Shown here: positions 14,631 to 24,288 of the stretch, one piece after another
Position numbering within the stretch: the stretch's first letter is position 1
Layout: each line of letters opens with the position of its first letter
NCBI GenBank assembly: GCA_003251775.1
Contig: QKEK01000163.1
Coordinates: 1-50,996 of the forward strand
DNA length: 50,996 nucleotides
Origin: Clostridia bacterium
Lineage (GTDB): Bacteria; Bacillota; Clostridia; DSM-8532; SZUA-474
Direction: 5' to 3'
Notes under the pieces: generated by a model
What the model was told of the DNA's origin: nothing
Databases searched by the model: none
What the model saw: only the letters and a program-made list of their open reading frames with translations
Made by a program: the position numbers and the translations under genes

Positions 14631-16211
14631 ATGTTCAAGTTTGTTAAGAATAAAATTAATGCAATTAAGTTATTTAGCAAGAATAATGAAGATAGCAATA
14701 AAGAAATTAAAGTTGATATAAAGCTAACTACTAATATCGATAAAAATATATCCATTATTAAAGAGATTATGGGGTTAAATAAAGATTTTATAATCAGAGA
14801 GTTTTTTCTAGGAGAACGGAAAAGTATAAGAATAGCTTTGTTCTATATAGACGGAATGGTAGAAAAAACTACTATTAATCAAAGCATACTAAAGCCTTTA
14901 ATGTATGATGTATGGATGATTAAGTCAGATATTAATCAAAATTTAAATACTATAGAAACCATAAAAAAAACAATAGTAAGCGTAGGAGACATTGAGCTTG
15001 AAAGCTCAATAAACCTACTTATTGAAAGTTGCCTTACAGGAAACACAGTAATGCTAGTAGATAAATATACAGAGGGTCTTGTTATAAGTACCGCAGCATG
15101 GGTCGCAAGGGCAATAGAAGAGCCCAAAACCGAAGTAGTAGTTCGTGGACCAAGAGAAGGCTTTACCGAGAATATAACATCTAATACAGTCCTTATTCGA
15201 CGCAAAATATGTGATCCTAACCTCATATTTGAAGCTATGAAAATAGGAGTAAGGACGAAAACAAAGGTAGCTATAGCTTACATAAATGGGATAGTAGATA
15301 AAAAGATAGTTGATGAAGTAAAACTAAGATTAGGAAGAATTAAAATAGATGCTGTGTTAGAATCAGGCTACATTGAACAATTAATAGAGGATGCCCCTTT
15401 TTCCTTATTTACTACAGTGGGAAATAGCGAAAAGCCTGATGTCGTTGCAGCAAAGATGTTGGAAGGGAGAGTTGCTATTATTACGGATGGAACTCCGATA
15501 GTATTAACCGTTCCGATGCTTTTTGGTGAGAGCTTCCATAGCTCAGAGGATTACTATTCAAGACCATATTATATGAGCTTCGTCAGGATAATACGATATT
15601 TATCGTTAATAATCAGCATTTTTGCACCATCAGTGTTTGTGGCATTAACTACATTTCATCAAGAGGTTATTCCAACCCCGCTTTTTTTTACAATGGCTGT
15701 TGCTAGAGAAGGAACCCCTTTCCCAGCTATGTTAGAGGCGTTTGTTATGATAGTAACCTTTGAAATATTAAGAGAAGCAGGGGTAAGACTACCAAGGCCT
15801 GTAGGACAAGCTATATCTATAGTGGGAGCATTAGTAATTGGAGAAGCTACAGTGCAGGCTGGTATTGTTTCTTCTCCAATGGTAATAGTAGTTGCATTAA
15901 CTGCAATAGCATCTTTTATCTCTGTTGTTCATGGCGACTCCGCAAGCATCTTAAGGTTAATTTTTATTATAATAGGAGGTATCCTAGGTGCCTACGGAAT
16001 TACAATAGGATTAATTTTTGTTTTGGTTCATCTAACCTCCTTAAGGTCATTTGGTATTCCATATTTTGCTCCTTTTGCTCCTTTTGTTGCTAGTGATTTA
16101 AAGGATAGCATAATACGAGCTCCTTTATGGTTAATGAATAGAAGGCCATATAGTTTGCGTCCAGAAAACTCTCAGAGAGAAAAAGCTAATAGCTTACCCC
16201 AGAAGCAATAA
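14631..16211 (+). CDS. Spore germination receptor A subunit (GerA family)
   Basis: 526 residues. The soluble N-terminal half is followed by the family block QLIEDAPFSLFTTVGNSEKPDVVAAKMLEGRVAIITDGTPIVLTVPMLF, then about five membrane spans from residue ~320 and a basic C-terminal tail. This is the GerAA/GerKA-type nutrient receptor subunit in the inner spore membrane. ATG 14631 is used (GGGTGG 4 bases upstream); an in-frame TTG at 14613 would overlap it. It is the first gene of an A-C-B-D operon; the germinant is not predictable. Confidence 0.92.
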   Translation: MFKFVKNKINAIKLFSKNNEDSNKEIKVDIKLTTNIDKNISIIKEIMGLNKDFIIREFFLGERKSIRIALFYIDGMVEKTTINQSILKPLMYDVWMIKSDINQNLNTIETIKKTIVSVGDIELESSINLLIESCLTGNTVMLVDKYTEGLVISTAAWVARAIEEPKTEVVVRGPREGFTENITSNTVLIRRKICDPNLIFEAMKIGVRTKTKVAIAYINGIVDKKIVDEVKLRLGRIKIDAVLESGYIEQLIEDAPFSLFTTVGNSEKPDVVAAKMLEGRVAIITDGTPIVLTVPMLFGESFHSSEDYYSRPYYMSFVRIIRYLSLIISIFAPSVFVALTTFHQEVIPTPLFFTMAVAREGTPFPAMLEAFVMIVTFEILREAGVRLPRPVGQAISIVGALVIGEATVQAGIVSSPMVIVVALTAIASFISVVHGDSASILRLIFIIIGGILGAYGITIGLIFVLVHLTSLRSFGIPYFAPFAPFVASDLKDSIIRAPLWLMNRRPYSLRPENSQREKANSLPQKQ

Positions 16212-16231
16212 TATATTTGGTTGGTGATTTA

Positions 16232-17383
16232 ATGAAATATATACGTAAACCTATAAAGCTGTCGATTATACTGTTAGCCCTCTTTGTTCTTGCAGGATGC
16301 TGGAATAGTAATGAAATGAATGATTTAGCTATAGTAACTGCATTTGGTGTGGATACAGCAGAAAAACCTGATGAAATAAGCTTGATTGGTCAAATAATAA
16401 ATATACGAAATATTGCTACTGCTGAAAAGAGTGCAGCTGGAGGAGATGTCTTCTGGAATGTTGAAATTACAGGAGAAACTGTTTTTGATGCATTAAGAAA
16501 TCTTACCTTTATCAATAATAGAAAGGCGTTTGGACATCATTACCAGATTCTTGTTGTTGGAAAGGAAATAGCAGAAAAAGGGGTGATAAAGGACCTTGAG
16601 CATTTTGCTAGGGATCATGGCGACAGGAGAACTGTGTGGGTGGTAGTTGCTGACGGAAAGGCAAAGGATGTTTTGGATGTCAAGACAGAGCTAGAACCCA
16701 TAAACGGAAGATATATAGCACAGCTGGTTGAGGTAAGAACTGCAACATCAAAGGCTGTAGGTGTAACCTTTCAGAATTTTCTTCAAAGGTATATAAGTAA
16801 AACAACTAGTACTTTTGCCTCAATAGTGAGAGTAATTAAGAAAAATGGTGTGGAAAGCTTGGAGCTAAACGGAACGGCTGTTTTTAAGAAGGATAAGCTT
16901 GTAGGAGAATTAAATGGAAAAGAAACTAGGGGGCTTTTATTTGTAATTGATGATATTAAAAGTGGTATTATTGTAGTTGAACCAGAAAATCAGGGGAAGA
17001 CAAGCCTCGAAATTAATAAATCTGGCACTAAGGTGACTCCAAAGATAACAGATAACGGTGTTCAAATGGATATAGAGGTTAAGCTAAAAACATACTATGC
17101 AGGAGACACGGAGGATTTTTTTAATGTAACAAAAAAGGAGGATCGAGAGCTACTTCAGCTTTATGCAAATAAAGTAGTAAAGGAGGAAATAGAAGCTGCA
17201 ATTAAAAAGGCTAAAAGCCTGAATACAGATGTTTTTGGCTTTGGTGATGCTGTACACAGAAAATATCCTAAGCAATGGAAAGGGATGGAAAGTAATTGGG
17301 ATAGTATTTTCCCTGATATAAAGGTTAGTATTAAGGTAGAAACAAGTATTGATTCGTCGTTTAATATAACTGAATTGCCATAG
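16232..17383 (+). CDS. Spore germination receptor C subunit (Ger(x)C lipoprotein)
   Basis: 383 residues. The signal peptide KLSIILLALFVLAGC ends in a lipobox with the lipid-anchored Cys, followed by WNSNEMNDLAIVTAFGVDTAEKP, the usual start of mature Ger(x)C proteins. EEIEAAIKKAKSLNTDVFGFGDAVHRKYPKQWK near the C-terminus is the conserved GerC signature. ATG 16232 is chosen over TTG 16217 because it places the signal peptide correctly and has GGTG 7 bases upstream. It anchors to the inner spore membrane with the A and B subunits. Confidence 0.92.
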   Translation: MKYIRKPIKLSIILLALFVLAGCWNSNEMNDLAIVTAFGVDTAEKPDEISLIGQIINIRNIATAEKSAAGGDVFWNVEITGETVFDALRNLTFINNRKAFGHHYQILVVGKEIAEKGVIKDLEHFARDHGDRRTVWVVVADGKAKDVLDVKTELEPINGRYIAQLVEVRTATSKAVGVTFQNFLQRYISKTTSTFASIVRVIKKNGVESLELNGTAVFKKDKLVGELNGKETRGLLFVIDDIKSGIIVVEPENQGKTSLEINKSGTKVTPKITDNGVQMDIEVKLKTYYAGDTEDFFNVTKKEDRELLQLYANKVVKEEIEAAIKKAKSLNTDVFGFGDAVHRKYPKQWKGMESNWDSIFPDIKVSIKVETSIDSSFNITELP

Positions 17384-17420
17384 AATAAAGGAATACAAAA
17401 AACAAGGAGGTAGGCTGTTT

Positions 17421-18524
17421 GTGGATATAGAAGACCAAAAAATATCTGGAGTACAATTAACCCAATTAATGATTTGTTTTATTTGTGGTTCAAACATACT
17501 ACTAACAGTATCTATGACTGTTGCCAAGCAAGATATATGGCTGGCAATATTGGGAGGAGTTGTAGAAAGTCTGGTCTTTGCTATTATTTATATTTTTATA
17601 ACTAAAAAATATCCAAATAAGACTCTAATAGAGATAAATGACTTGGTTTTTGGAAGTTTTTTAGGTAAGCTGGTTTCAACACTGTACATAATCTTCTTTT
17701 TTCTTCAGGGAAGTGCTTACTTAAGAATAATTACCAATTTTTTTAAAAGTCAGATTATGCCTGAAACACCCATGTTTGTACTTGCTTTAGCTTTGTTAAT
17801 AGTATGTGCCTATGCAGTAAATAAGGGGTTTGAGGTGATTTCAAGACTTAGTATGCTATTCTTAATTTTTCTTATGTTAGAAGTAGCTTTTGTTTTTGTT
17901 ACAGGCTATAGTGATATGAAGTTTAAGAATTTTCTCCCCATCTTTGATATTACTATGACTGACTTTATTAAGTCTGCTAATATTATTGGTACAACACATT
18001 TTGGAGAATTTGTAGTATTTTTAATGTTTTTTGCCCTCTTAAATAATACGAGCAAGGGGAAAAACTCCAATATAAAAATCTACATCATATCAATATTATC
18101 GGGAGGTGCAATTCTTATTGTAATCTCTGTAATCACAATTGCATTAATAGGAAATCTAGCTCCCATAGACAATTACCCTTATTTCCAAGCTATTCGAATT
18201 ATAAATGTACGAGACATTCTGACCAGATTTGAGATTATTACGTCAATTAATATTTTAGCAATGGTATTTTTTAAAATATGTGTTTACTTTTATGCTACTG
18301 TTTCAGGAATTAGAAAAATATTAAAATTAAGCTCACAAAGCTTTTTAGTACTTCCTATAGGCATTATAATGATAAATACAAGTCTTATGTTATTTAAAAA
18401 TCCCTTTGAAGTAACCCAGTTTGCTACTGAAATATTTCCTTTATATGGTTTGGTTTTTGAGGTGTTATTTCCTGTACTGATATTAGTAATTACTCAGATG
18501 AAAAAACTATTTGTTAATAGGTGA
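17421..18524 (+). CDS. Spore germination receptor B subunit (GerB-type permease)
   Basis: 367 residues, about ten predicted membrane spans across the whole length, matching the endospore germination permease family (APC-like fold). It begins MDIEDQKISGVQLTQLMICFICGSNILL, typical of the family. GTG start at 17421, with AAGGAGG 10 bases upstream. The B subunit is thought to carry the germinant-binding pocket. The gene order is A-C-B rather than A-B-C. Confidence 0.9.
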   Translation: MDIEDQKISGVQLTQLMICFICGSNILLTVSMTVAKQDIWLAILGGVVESLVFAIIYIFITKKYPNKTLIEINDLVFGSFLGKLVSTLYIIFFFLQGSAYLRIITNFFKSQIMPETPMFVLALALLIVCAYAVNKGFEVISRLSMLFLIFLMLEVAFVFVTGYSDMKFKNFLPIFDITMTDFIKSANIIGTTHFGEFVVFLMFFALLNNTSKGKNSNIKIYIISILSGGAILIVISVITIALIGNLAPIDNYPYFQAIRIINVRDILTRFEIITSINILAMVFFKICVYFYATVSGIRKILKLSSQSFLVLPIGIIMINTSLMLFKNPFEVTQFATEIFPLYGLVFEVLFPVLILVITQMKKLFVNR

Positions 18525-18613
18525 AAAATTTCTATTTACATAAGAACCTTTAAGCTTCTGTTTAGGCTACTATAGTATGAGTAAGAAATGAAAGATTAAA
18601 GAAGGTGTATAAA

Positions 18614-18814
18614 ATGATTATGTTAATAATTATATTTATTTTAATAGCTATAGTACAATATCCTAAGCTTATAAACACAGAGAGTAGAAGGGAAGTAATT
18701 ATTTTTACTGTGTTTTTAGTTTTTGCGTTTGTATTTAGTATACTACAAAAAATAGGGGTAGAAATACCTAGCCCCTACAGTGGTATTGAAAAGATTGTTA
18801 AGCTCTTTACCTAA
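18614..18814 (+). CDS. Small two-span membrane protein, putative germination D subunit
   Basis: 66 residues, two hydrophobic helices (MIMLIIIFILIAIV and EVIIFTVFLVFAFVFSIL) separated by a short polar loop (QYPKLINTESRR). ATG 18614 has GAAGGTG upstream. Small two-span D proteins at the ends of ger operons modulate receptor function in Bacillus; position and topology fit, but sequence alone is not decisive. Confidence 0.65.
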   Translation: MIMLIIIFILIAIVQYPKLINTESRREVIIFTVFLVFAFVFSILQKIGVEIPSPYSGIEKIVKLFT

Positions 18815-18843
18815 TATTTTGTTAACTGTGCTTTGCTAGCTTA

Positions 18844-19722
18844 CTACGAAACTATAATAACCTGTCCTGTAATATAAGAAGAGCTTATATTAGAGGCAAG
18901 AAAAACAAACGCTGGTGCAACTTCAAATGGTTGGGCTGCTCTGCCCATTGGTCTGTCTGTTCCAAAATAAGCCGTTTCACATGCAGTCATATTTGCTGGT
19001 ACTAAGGGTGTCCATGTCATTCCTGGTGCTACACCGTTTACTCTTATCCCTCTATGTACCAGTGATTGTGCGAGTGACTTTGTAAAGACTAAGGCTGCTC
19101 CTTTACTTGAAGAGTAGTCAATATTATTCCCTGCACCCTCGAATGCTGTAACAGAGATATTGTTTATTATGGCTGCACCACTTCTCATATAAGGGAGAGA
19201 TGCCTTAACCATATAAAAGCTTGAATAGACATTAGTTCTGAAGATATCTTCCAATTGCTCCTGTGATATAGCTTCAATACTAGGTTGGTTGTATGACGCT
19301 CCAACATTGTTTACCAAAATGTCTATTTTACCAAATTCCTTCATGGTTTGTTCAACAACCTTGTTGCAATTAGCTTGATTTCTCACATCCGCTCTTATAG
19401 TTAAGCATTTGCGTCCGTGAGCGTTGACTCTTCTTTGGGTTTCAAGTGCGTCAGGGCTTTCATAATCGCTTAGATAAACGATACAGACATCAGCACCTTC
19501 CTTTGCAAAGGCTATTGCAACGGCTCTTCCTATTCCACTATCGCCTCCAGTGATTATAGCTACCTTGTTTTGAAGCTTATTGCTTCCTATATAATTCGGA
19601 TCTTCTGATACCGGAAGAGGAACCATTATGTATTCTATTCCAGGCTGCATGGGTTGATGCTGTGGTGGAAATCCCATATTGACTATCTTACATTTGAGGG
19701 GATTATAATTACAAGGATACAT
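18844..19722 (-). CDS. SDR-family oxidoreductase (general stress GS39/YhxC-like)
   Basis: 292 residues with a Rossmann fold: KVAIITGGDSGIGRAVAIAFAKEGADV (cofactor loop TGGxSGIG), ADVRN, LVNNVGA, and the catalytic YSSSKGA (Y-x3-K) with an upstream Ser in NNISVTAFEG. The N-terminal extension (FPPQHQPMQPGIEYIM) is typical of the GS39/YhxC/YdaD subgroup. The C-terminus stops at ITGQVIIVS, a few residues shorter than the usual VNGG end. AGGAGGT lies 6 bases before ATG 19722. The substrate is unknown. Confidence 0.88.
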   Translation of the reverse strand: MYPCNYNPLKCKIVNMGFPPQHQPMQPGIEYIMVPLPVSEDPNYIGSNKLQNKVAIITGGDSGIGRAVAIAFAKEGADVCIVYLSDYESPDALETQRRVNAHGRKCLTIRADVRNQANCNKVVEQTMKEFGKIDILVNNVGASYNQPSIEAISQEQLEDIFRTNVYSSFYMVKASLPYMRSGAAIINNISVTAFEGAGNNIDYSSSKGAALVFTKSLAQSLVHRGIRVNGVAPGMTWTPLVPANMTACETAYFGTDRPMGRAAQPFEVAPAFVFLASNISSSYITGQVIIVS

Positions 19723-19813
19723 TTTATACCTCCTTTTATCTTAATTAATAATATCCTATCTTATTATATGAATAGTAAACATAAAAAGTTAATTTGAATA
19801 AAAAACATATTTC

Positions 19814-19842
19814 TTGCGTATTGTAATATTTTATGATAGAAT
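19814..19842 (+). promoter_or_regulatory. Promoter of rpsO
   Basis: TTGCGT (19814-19819), 17-base spacer, TAGAAT (19837-19842); the transcript would start near 19849 with a leader of about 148 bases. Confidence 0.6.
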
Positions 19843-19867
19843 ATATTTCGAAACAAAAACCTTGTGT

Positions 19868-19982
19868 TATCAATTCTAAAACAGATTGCAGATAACATAG
19901 AAGTGTTGCTGTTTCACAATAAGACCGAGTGCTTGGTTTTTGGAAACTCCGACCAGCTACCCAGCTCTATGGTATTGATTAG
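19868..19982 (+). promoter_or_regulatory. Structured rpsO leader, possible S15 autoregulatory element
   Basis: ATCAAT (19869-19874) pairs with ATTGAT (19974-19979) just before the ribosome binding site, closing a domain with internal helices such as ACCGAG/CTTGGT (19924-19937) and AGCT/AGCT. S15 represses its own mRNA through leader structures in other bacteria; assigning this here is inference. Confidence 0.4.
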
Positions 19983-19996
19983 AAAGGAGAATTATT

Positions 19997-20260
19997 ATGG
20001 CTTACGCAAACAAATCAGAGATTATAACTCAGTATCAGGTTAAAGAAGGAGATACTGGTTCACCTGAGGTTCAGGTTGCATTGCTGACTAGCAGAATCAA
20101 TCAATTAAACGAGCATCTAGAGCTTCATAAGAAGGATCACCATTCAAGAAGGGGACTTTTAAAAATGGTTGGTCATAGAAGAAATCTTTTGAATTACTTG
20201 ATGAAAACTGATATTGAAAGATATCGTACATTGATTGCAAAATTAGGCTTGAGAAAGTAA
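19997..20260 (+). CDS. rpsO: 30S ribosomal protein S15
   Basis: 87 residues, full length. Motifs: [51 protein letters not shown], with the invariant [11 protein letters not shown] rRNA-binding loop. It binds 16S rRNA early in small-subunit assembly. AAAGGAG precedes ATG 19997. It is followed by its own terminator and then pnp, the common bacterial rpsO-pnp order. Confidence 0.97.
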   Translation: MAYANKSEIITQYQVKEGDTGSPEVQVALLTSRINQLNEHLELHKKDHHSRRGLLKMVGHRRNLLNYLMKTDIERYRTLIAKLGLRK

Positions 20261-20269
20261 TTTATAGAA

Positions 20270-20294
20270 AGAGCGGAGTTTTTCCGCTCTTTTT
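20270..20294 (+). terminator. Terminator between rpsO and pnp
   Basis: AGAGCGGA (20270-20277) pairs with TCCGCTCT (20283-20290), followed by TTTT. Confidence 0.9.
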
Positions 20295-20319
20295 AGTTCA
20301 TTACCATACTGTTCTGTTT

Positions 20320-20346
20320 GTTGCAATATTGCAATATTGCAATATT
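20320..20346. repeat. Tandem GCAATATT repeat
   Basis: Three perfect tandem copies of the 8-base unit GCAATATT between rpsO and pnp. Each contains the palindrome AATATT. The role is unknown. Confidence 0.8.
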
Positions 20347-20451
20347 TGTTTATTTTTTTAGTCGGTATAAGTGAAATAAATAGTAATTTAAATTAAATGT
20401 TTTAAAAAACTATTTTTGTTCAGAATATATAATAATGATAAAGTATTGATT

Positions 20452-20531
20452 GCAAATGAAGAATGCAAGAGTTCGGAAAAGAGGGAGTAGTATGCTACTC
20501 ATTGTTTTCTGTACTTTTGTGCCTCGTTTGC
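20452..20531 (+). promoter_or_regulatory. Long leader stem-loop before pnp
   Basis: Nested pairing: GCAAATGA (20452-20459) with TCGTTTGC (20524-20531), CGGAAAA with TTTTCTG, and the tip GAGTAG/CTACTC (20485-20500). This gives one extended stem just upstream of the AGGAGG of pnp. In Escherichia coli a pnp leader stem is the target of RNase III and PNPase autocontrol; a similar role here is inference. Confidence 0.5.
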
Positions 20532-20559
20532 AGTTAAGGATTAGGAGGCGTAATTATTT

Positions 20560-22653
20560 ATGAAAAAAACATTTTCATTTGAGCTTGCTGGACGTAATCT
20601 AGTAATTGAGACAGGTCAACTTGCTCAGCTAGCCAATGGTGCTGTATTAGTCAGGTACGGGGACACTGTAGTTTTAAGTACTGCAACAGCATCTAGTAGT
20701 CCCAGAGAGGGGATAGACTTTTTTCCGCTAAGCGTAGACTATGAGGAAAAGCTTTACGCAGTAGGAAAAATTCCTGGTGGATTTATTAAAAGAGAGGGTA
20801 AGCCAACAGAAAAAGCAATACTAATCTCAAGGGTTATTGACAGACAAATGAGACCATTATTTCCTAAGGATTTGAGAAATGATGTTTGCTTAGTTAATAC
20901 TGTTATGTCTGTTGAACAGGATTGCTCACCTGAGGTAGCCTCTATGCTAGGAACATCAATAGCACTGGCTATTTCTGACATTCCATTTAACGGTCCAATA
21001 GCAGGCATTGTGCTTGGGTTAATAGATGGAGAGGTAGTTATAAACCCAGATGCTAAGCAAAGAAAAATGAGTGATATGTATGTAACATTATCAGCTACTA
21101 AAGAAAAAATTGTTATGATAGAGGCTGGAGCAAATCAGGTTCCTGACGAGGTTATGCTTGAGGCCATTAAAAAAGGTCATGAGGAAATAAAAAGGATTAT
21201 TGAATTTATAGAGTCTATAGTTAGTGAAATAGGAAAGCCTAAGTTTGCATATAATTCTTACGAGGTGCCAGAGGATATATTTAACACCGTTAAGGAATTT
21301 GCATATGAGGATATGAAGAAGGCCCTGATGACTGATGATAAGACCCAAAGAGATACAAATGTTTCTTTGGTTGCTGAGAAGGTACAGGAGCATTGCTCTG
21401 AGCTGTATCCTGATATGGGTGCAAAGGTGGCTGAGGCATTATATAAATTACAAAAAAAGGTAGTTAGAACACTAATTCTAGAAGAAGGAAAGAGAGTTGA
21501 CGGAAGAACACTAGCTGACATAAGACAGCTGTCAGCCGAGGTTGGATTATTACCAAGAACACATGGGTCAGGATTATTCCAGAGAGGTCAGACTCAGGTT
21601 CTTACAAACGTAACATTAGGACCTTTAGGTGAAGTTCAGATGCTGGATGGTCTGGATTTGGATGAGGATCAAAAAAGATATATGCATCACTATAATTTCC
21701 CCGCATACAGTGTTGGTGAAGCAAAATCCTCAAGAGGACCAGGTAGAAGAGAGATTGGTCATGGTGCATTGGCAGAAAGGGCACTTGAGCCTGTTATACC
21801 ATCTGCTGAAGAGTTCCCGTATGCAATTAGACTTGTGTCTGAGGTAATTATGTCTAACGGGTCTACCTCTCAAGGGAGTGTGTGTGCAAGTACTCTAGCC
21901 CTAATGGATGCTGGAGTACCTATAAAAGAGCCTGTTGCAGGTATTTCAGCTGGTTTGGTAACAGATGATGAAAATCCTGAAAGGTTTGTGACCTTCATGG
22001 ATATCCAAGGAATTGAGGATTTCTTTGGAGATATGGACTTTAAGGTTGCAGGAACTAAAAATGGTATTACTGCGATACAAGTAGATATTAAGGTTGATGG
22101 TTTGACTTATGAAATAATAAGACAAGCCTTTGAAATCACAAAGCGTGGAAGATATCAGATATTAGACGAAGCCATGCTTCCTGTAATAGCAGCTCCTAGA
22201 GAAAGCTTATCACCATATGCACCAAAGGTATTTACTACTGAAATTAATCCAGATAAAATCCGAGATGTTATTGGACCAGGTGGCAAAACGATAAACAAAA
22301 TTATAGCAGAAACAGGTGTAAAAATAGATATTGAGGATACAGGTAAGGTGTTGGTGTCAACCTCGGATCAAGCAGCAGGAGAAAAGGCAATAGCTATAAT
22401 TCATGGAATTGCCTGTGATCCAGAGCCAGGTCAAATTTTTACTGGTAAGGTTGTAAGGATAATGAATTTCGGTGCTTTCGTTGAGTTTGTTCCTGGAAAA
22501 GAGGGCTTAGTTCATATTTCCAAGCTGGACAACAAACGTGTAGATAAGGTCGAGGATGTAGTTAATATAGGAGATGAAATACTAGTTAAGGTGCTAGAGG
22601 TTGATAAGCAGGGTAGAATTAACCTCTCAAGAAAAGATGCTATAAATCCTTAA
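20560..22653 (+). CDS. pnp: Polyribonucleotide nucleotidyltransferase (PNPase)
   Basis: 697 residues, full length. First RNase PH domain ([29 protein letters not shown]), helical linker, second catalytic RNase PH domain ([17 protein letters not shown]...[19 protein letters not shown]), then a KH domain ([20 protein letters not shown]) and an S1 domain ([33 protein letters not shown]). It is a phosphorolytic 3'-5' exoribonuclease in mRNA turnover (EC 2.7.7.8). ATG 20560 follows TAGGAGG. Confidence 0.97.
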   Translation: MKKTFSFELAGRNLVIETGQLAQLANGAVLVRYGDTVVLSTATASSSPREGIDFFPLSVDYEEKLYAVGKIPGGFIKREGKPTEKAILISRVIDRQMRPLFPKDLRNDVCLVNTVMSVEQDCSPEVASMLGTSIALAISDIPFNGPIAGIVLGLIDGEVVINPDAKQRKMSDMYVTLSATKEKIVMIEAGANQVPDEVMLEAIKKGHEEIKRIIEFIESIVSEIGKPKFAYNSYEVPEDIFNTVKEFAYEDMKKALMTDDKTQRDTNVSLVAEKVQEHCSELYPDMGAKVAEALYKLQKKVVRTLILEEGKRVDGRTLADIRQLSAEVGLLPRTHGSGLFQRGQTQVLTNVTLGPLGEVQMLDGLDLDEDQKRYMHHYNFPAYSVGEAKSSRGPGRREIGHGALAERALEPVIPSAEEFPYAIRLVSEVIMSNGSTSQGSVCASTLALMDAGVPIKEPVAGISAGLVTDDENPERFVTFMDIQGIEDFFGDMDFKVAGTKNGITAIQVDIKVDGLTYEIIRQAFEITKRGRYQILDEAMLPVIAAPRESLSPYAPKVFTTEINPDKIRDVIGPGGKTINKIIAETGVKIDIEDTGKVLVSTSDQAAGEKAIAIIHGIACDPEPGQIFTGKVVRIMNFGAFVEFVPGKEGLVHISKLDNKRVDKVEDVVNIGDEILVKVLEVDKQGRINLSRKDAINP

Positions 22654-22708
22654 TTAGAATGGTTTTAGTAAAAAATTAACAAAAAACAACATAAAACATA
22701 AACCACTT

Positions 22709-22742
22709 GAGCGATGACATTTTCAATGTTTATCGCTCTTTA
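22709..22742 (+). terminator. Terminator after pnp
   Basis: GAGCGATGACATT (22709-22721) pairs imperfectly with AATGTTTATCGCTC (22725-22738), followed by TTT. Confidence 0.75.
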
Positions 22743-22866
22743 CATTTAATAAGCAAGTTAAAACCTTAAAAGAATTGTTAATTAAGTTATGTGTATGGTA
22801 TATATAGTATAATAGATATGACATTAGGTAAATAATAGGTACTATTATTGATATGGAGGTTTATTT

Positions 22867-24288
22867 ATGAAATTAAGAATATTATTTGTTTCAGCAGAGG
22901 TAGCACCATATGCAAAAACTGGTGGTTTGGCAGATGTAGCTGGTTCGTTACCGCAAGCATTGGTGAAAATGGGTCATGATGTTAAGGTAGTTATGCCCAG
23001 ATATAAGGCTATACATTCAGAAATGAAATATATAACTGATTTTCCCGTTGAGATGGACAATAAAAGGGAAACCTGTATATTAAGAGAAGCTGTTGATAGT
23101 AATGTGACTACTTTTTTCATTGATAGCTATCAGTATTTTGATAGATTGGGCTTGTATTGTCATTTTGATGATGGTGACAGATTCGCTTTCTTTTGTAAGG
23201 CTGTTTTAGAGATGCTTCCTAAAATAAATTTTAAGCCAGACATAATTCATTGTAACGACTGGCATACTGGTCCGATATGTATGATGCTTAGGGAAAAATA
23301 CAATCTATATCCATTCTACGAAGGAATAAAAACCATATTTACAATTCATAACTTAGAATATCAAGGTCATTTCTCTAGGAATATACTTAGATTATTGGAT
23401 GTACCTGAGTCAGTATTTGTTCCAGAAAAGGTTGAATTTTATGGTCAGTTTAACTACCTAAAGGCAGGGGTAGTATATGCAGATAAGATAAATACTGTTA
23501 GTGTAACGTATGCAGAGGAAATAAAAACTGCTGAATTTGGAGAGCGTCTTGATGGGCTAATGCGTGAAAGAGCTGCGGATTTGTCAGGTATTGTTAATGG
23601 AATAAGCTATGAGTATTGGAATCCACTCACAGATAAAGCTATATACAAGAACTATTCTGAAAAAAGTATAAAGGATAAATATATAAATAAATATGAGCTT
23701 CAAAAAGAATTGGGATTGAGAAAATCTGATGAGATGTTAATTTCTGTTGTTCACAGACTTACATCCCAAAAGGGGTTAGAGCTTGTTTTGAAAAGCTTTG
23801 ATAAAATTATGGCACAGGGAGTTCAATTCGTTTTATTAGGAGAGGGAGACCCATACTTGGAAAATGAATTTAAGAGAATGATGAAGCAGTACCCTGAGCA
23901 GGTAGCAGTAAGGATTGAATTTAGTGCTGATTTAGCACAAAAAATATATGCATCAGGAGATGTTTTTCTTATGCCTTCAACCTTTGAGCCGTGTGGATTA
24001 GGACAAATGATAAGCCTTAGATATGGAACTCTTCCCATAGTAAGAGCTACTGGCGGTTTAGCTGAGACTGTTAAAGATGCTGATGAGGATCAAGTAAACG
24101 GAACAGGTTTTGTTTTTAGTGAATATTCTGAAAAAGCTTTTTATAGTACATTATTACGAGCTATAAATATGTATTCAAATAAAATAAAATGGAATAAAAT
24201 AGTCAAAAATGCAATAAAAGAGGATTTTTCTTGGGATATATCTGCACAAAAATATGTTACTCTTTATAAGGAAGCATCAAAATCATGA
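22867..24288 (+). CDS. glgA: Glycogen synthase (ADP-glucose type)
   Basis: 473 residues, a GT5 glycosyltransferase. The N-terminal KTGGLADVAGSLPQAL holds the KTGGL nucleotide-sugar loop; HNLEYQG, ADKINTVSVTYAEEI, VNGISYEYWNP and C-terminal MPSTFEPCGLGQMISLRYGTLPIVRATGGLAETV follow. It extends alpha-1,4-glucan from ADP-glucose (EC 2.4.1.21). GGAGGT precedes ATG 22867. No glgC/glgD/glgP lies nearby; it overlaps nth by 4 bases (ATGA). A -10-like TATAAT at 22808-22813 may mark its promoter. Confidence 0.95.
   Translation: MKLRILFVSAEVAPYAKTGGLADVAGSLPQALVKMGHDVKVVMPRYKAIHSEMKYITDFPVEMDNKRETCILREAVDSNVTTFFIDSYQYFDRLGLYCHFDDGDRFAFFCKAVLEMLPKINFKPDIIHCNDWHTGPICMMLREKYNLYPFYEGIKTIFTIHNLEYQGHFSRNILRLLDVPESVFVPEKVEFYGQFNYLKAGVVYADKINTVSVTYAEEIKTAEFGERLDGLMRERAADLSGIVNGISYEYWNPLTDKAIYKNYSEKSIKDKYINKYELQKELGLRKSDEMLISVVHRLTSQKGLELVLKSFDKIMAQGVQFVLLGEGDPYLENEFKRMMKQYPEQVAVRIEFSADLAQKIYASGDVFLMPSTFEPCGLGQMISLRYGTLPIVRATGGLAETVKDADEDQVNGTGFVFSEYSEKAFYSTLLRAINMYSNKIKWNKIVKNAIKEDFSWDISAQKYVTLYKEASKS

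Noticed and set aside
18539-18560. TAAGAACCTTT after the germination permease gene as a sixth repeat copy
   Set aside because: The preceding sequence forms only a weak AATAG/CTATT pairing and lacks the GATAGC core, so it is likely chance.
20320-20346. GCAATATT repeats as a CRISPR-like array
   Set aside because: The units are contiguous without spacers and too short.
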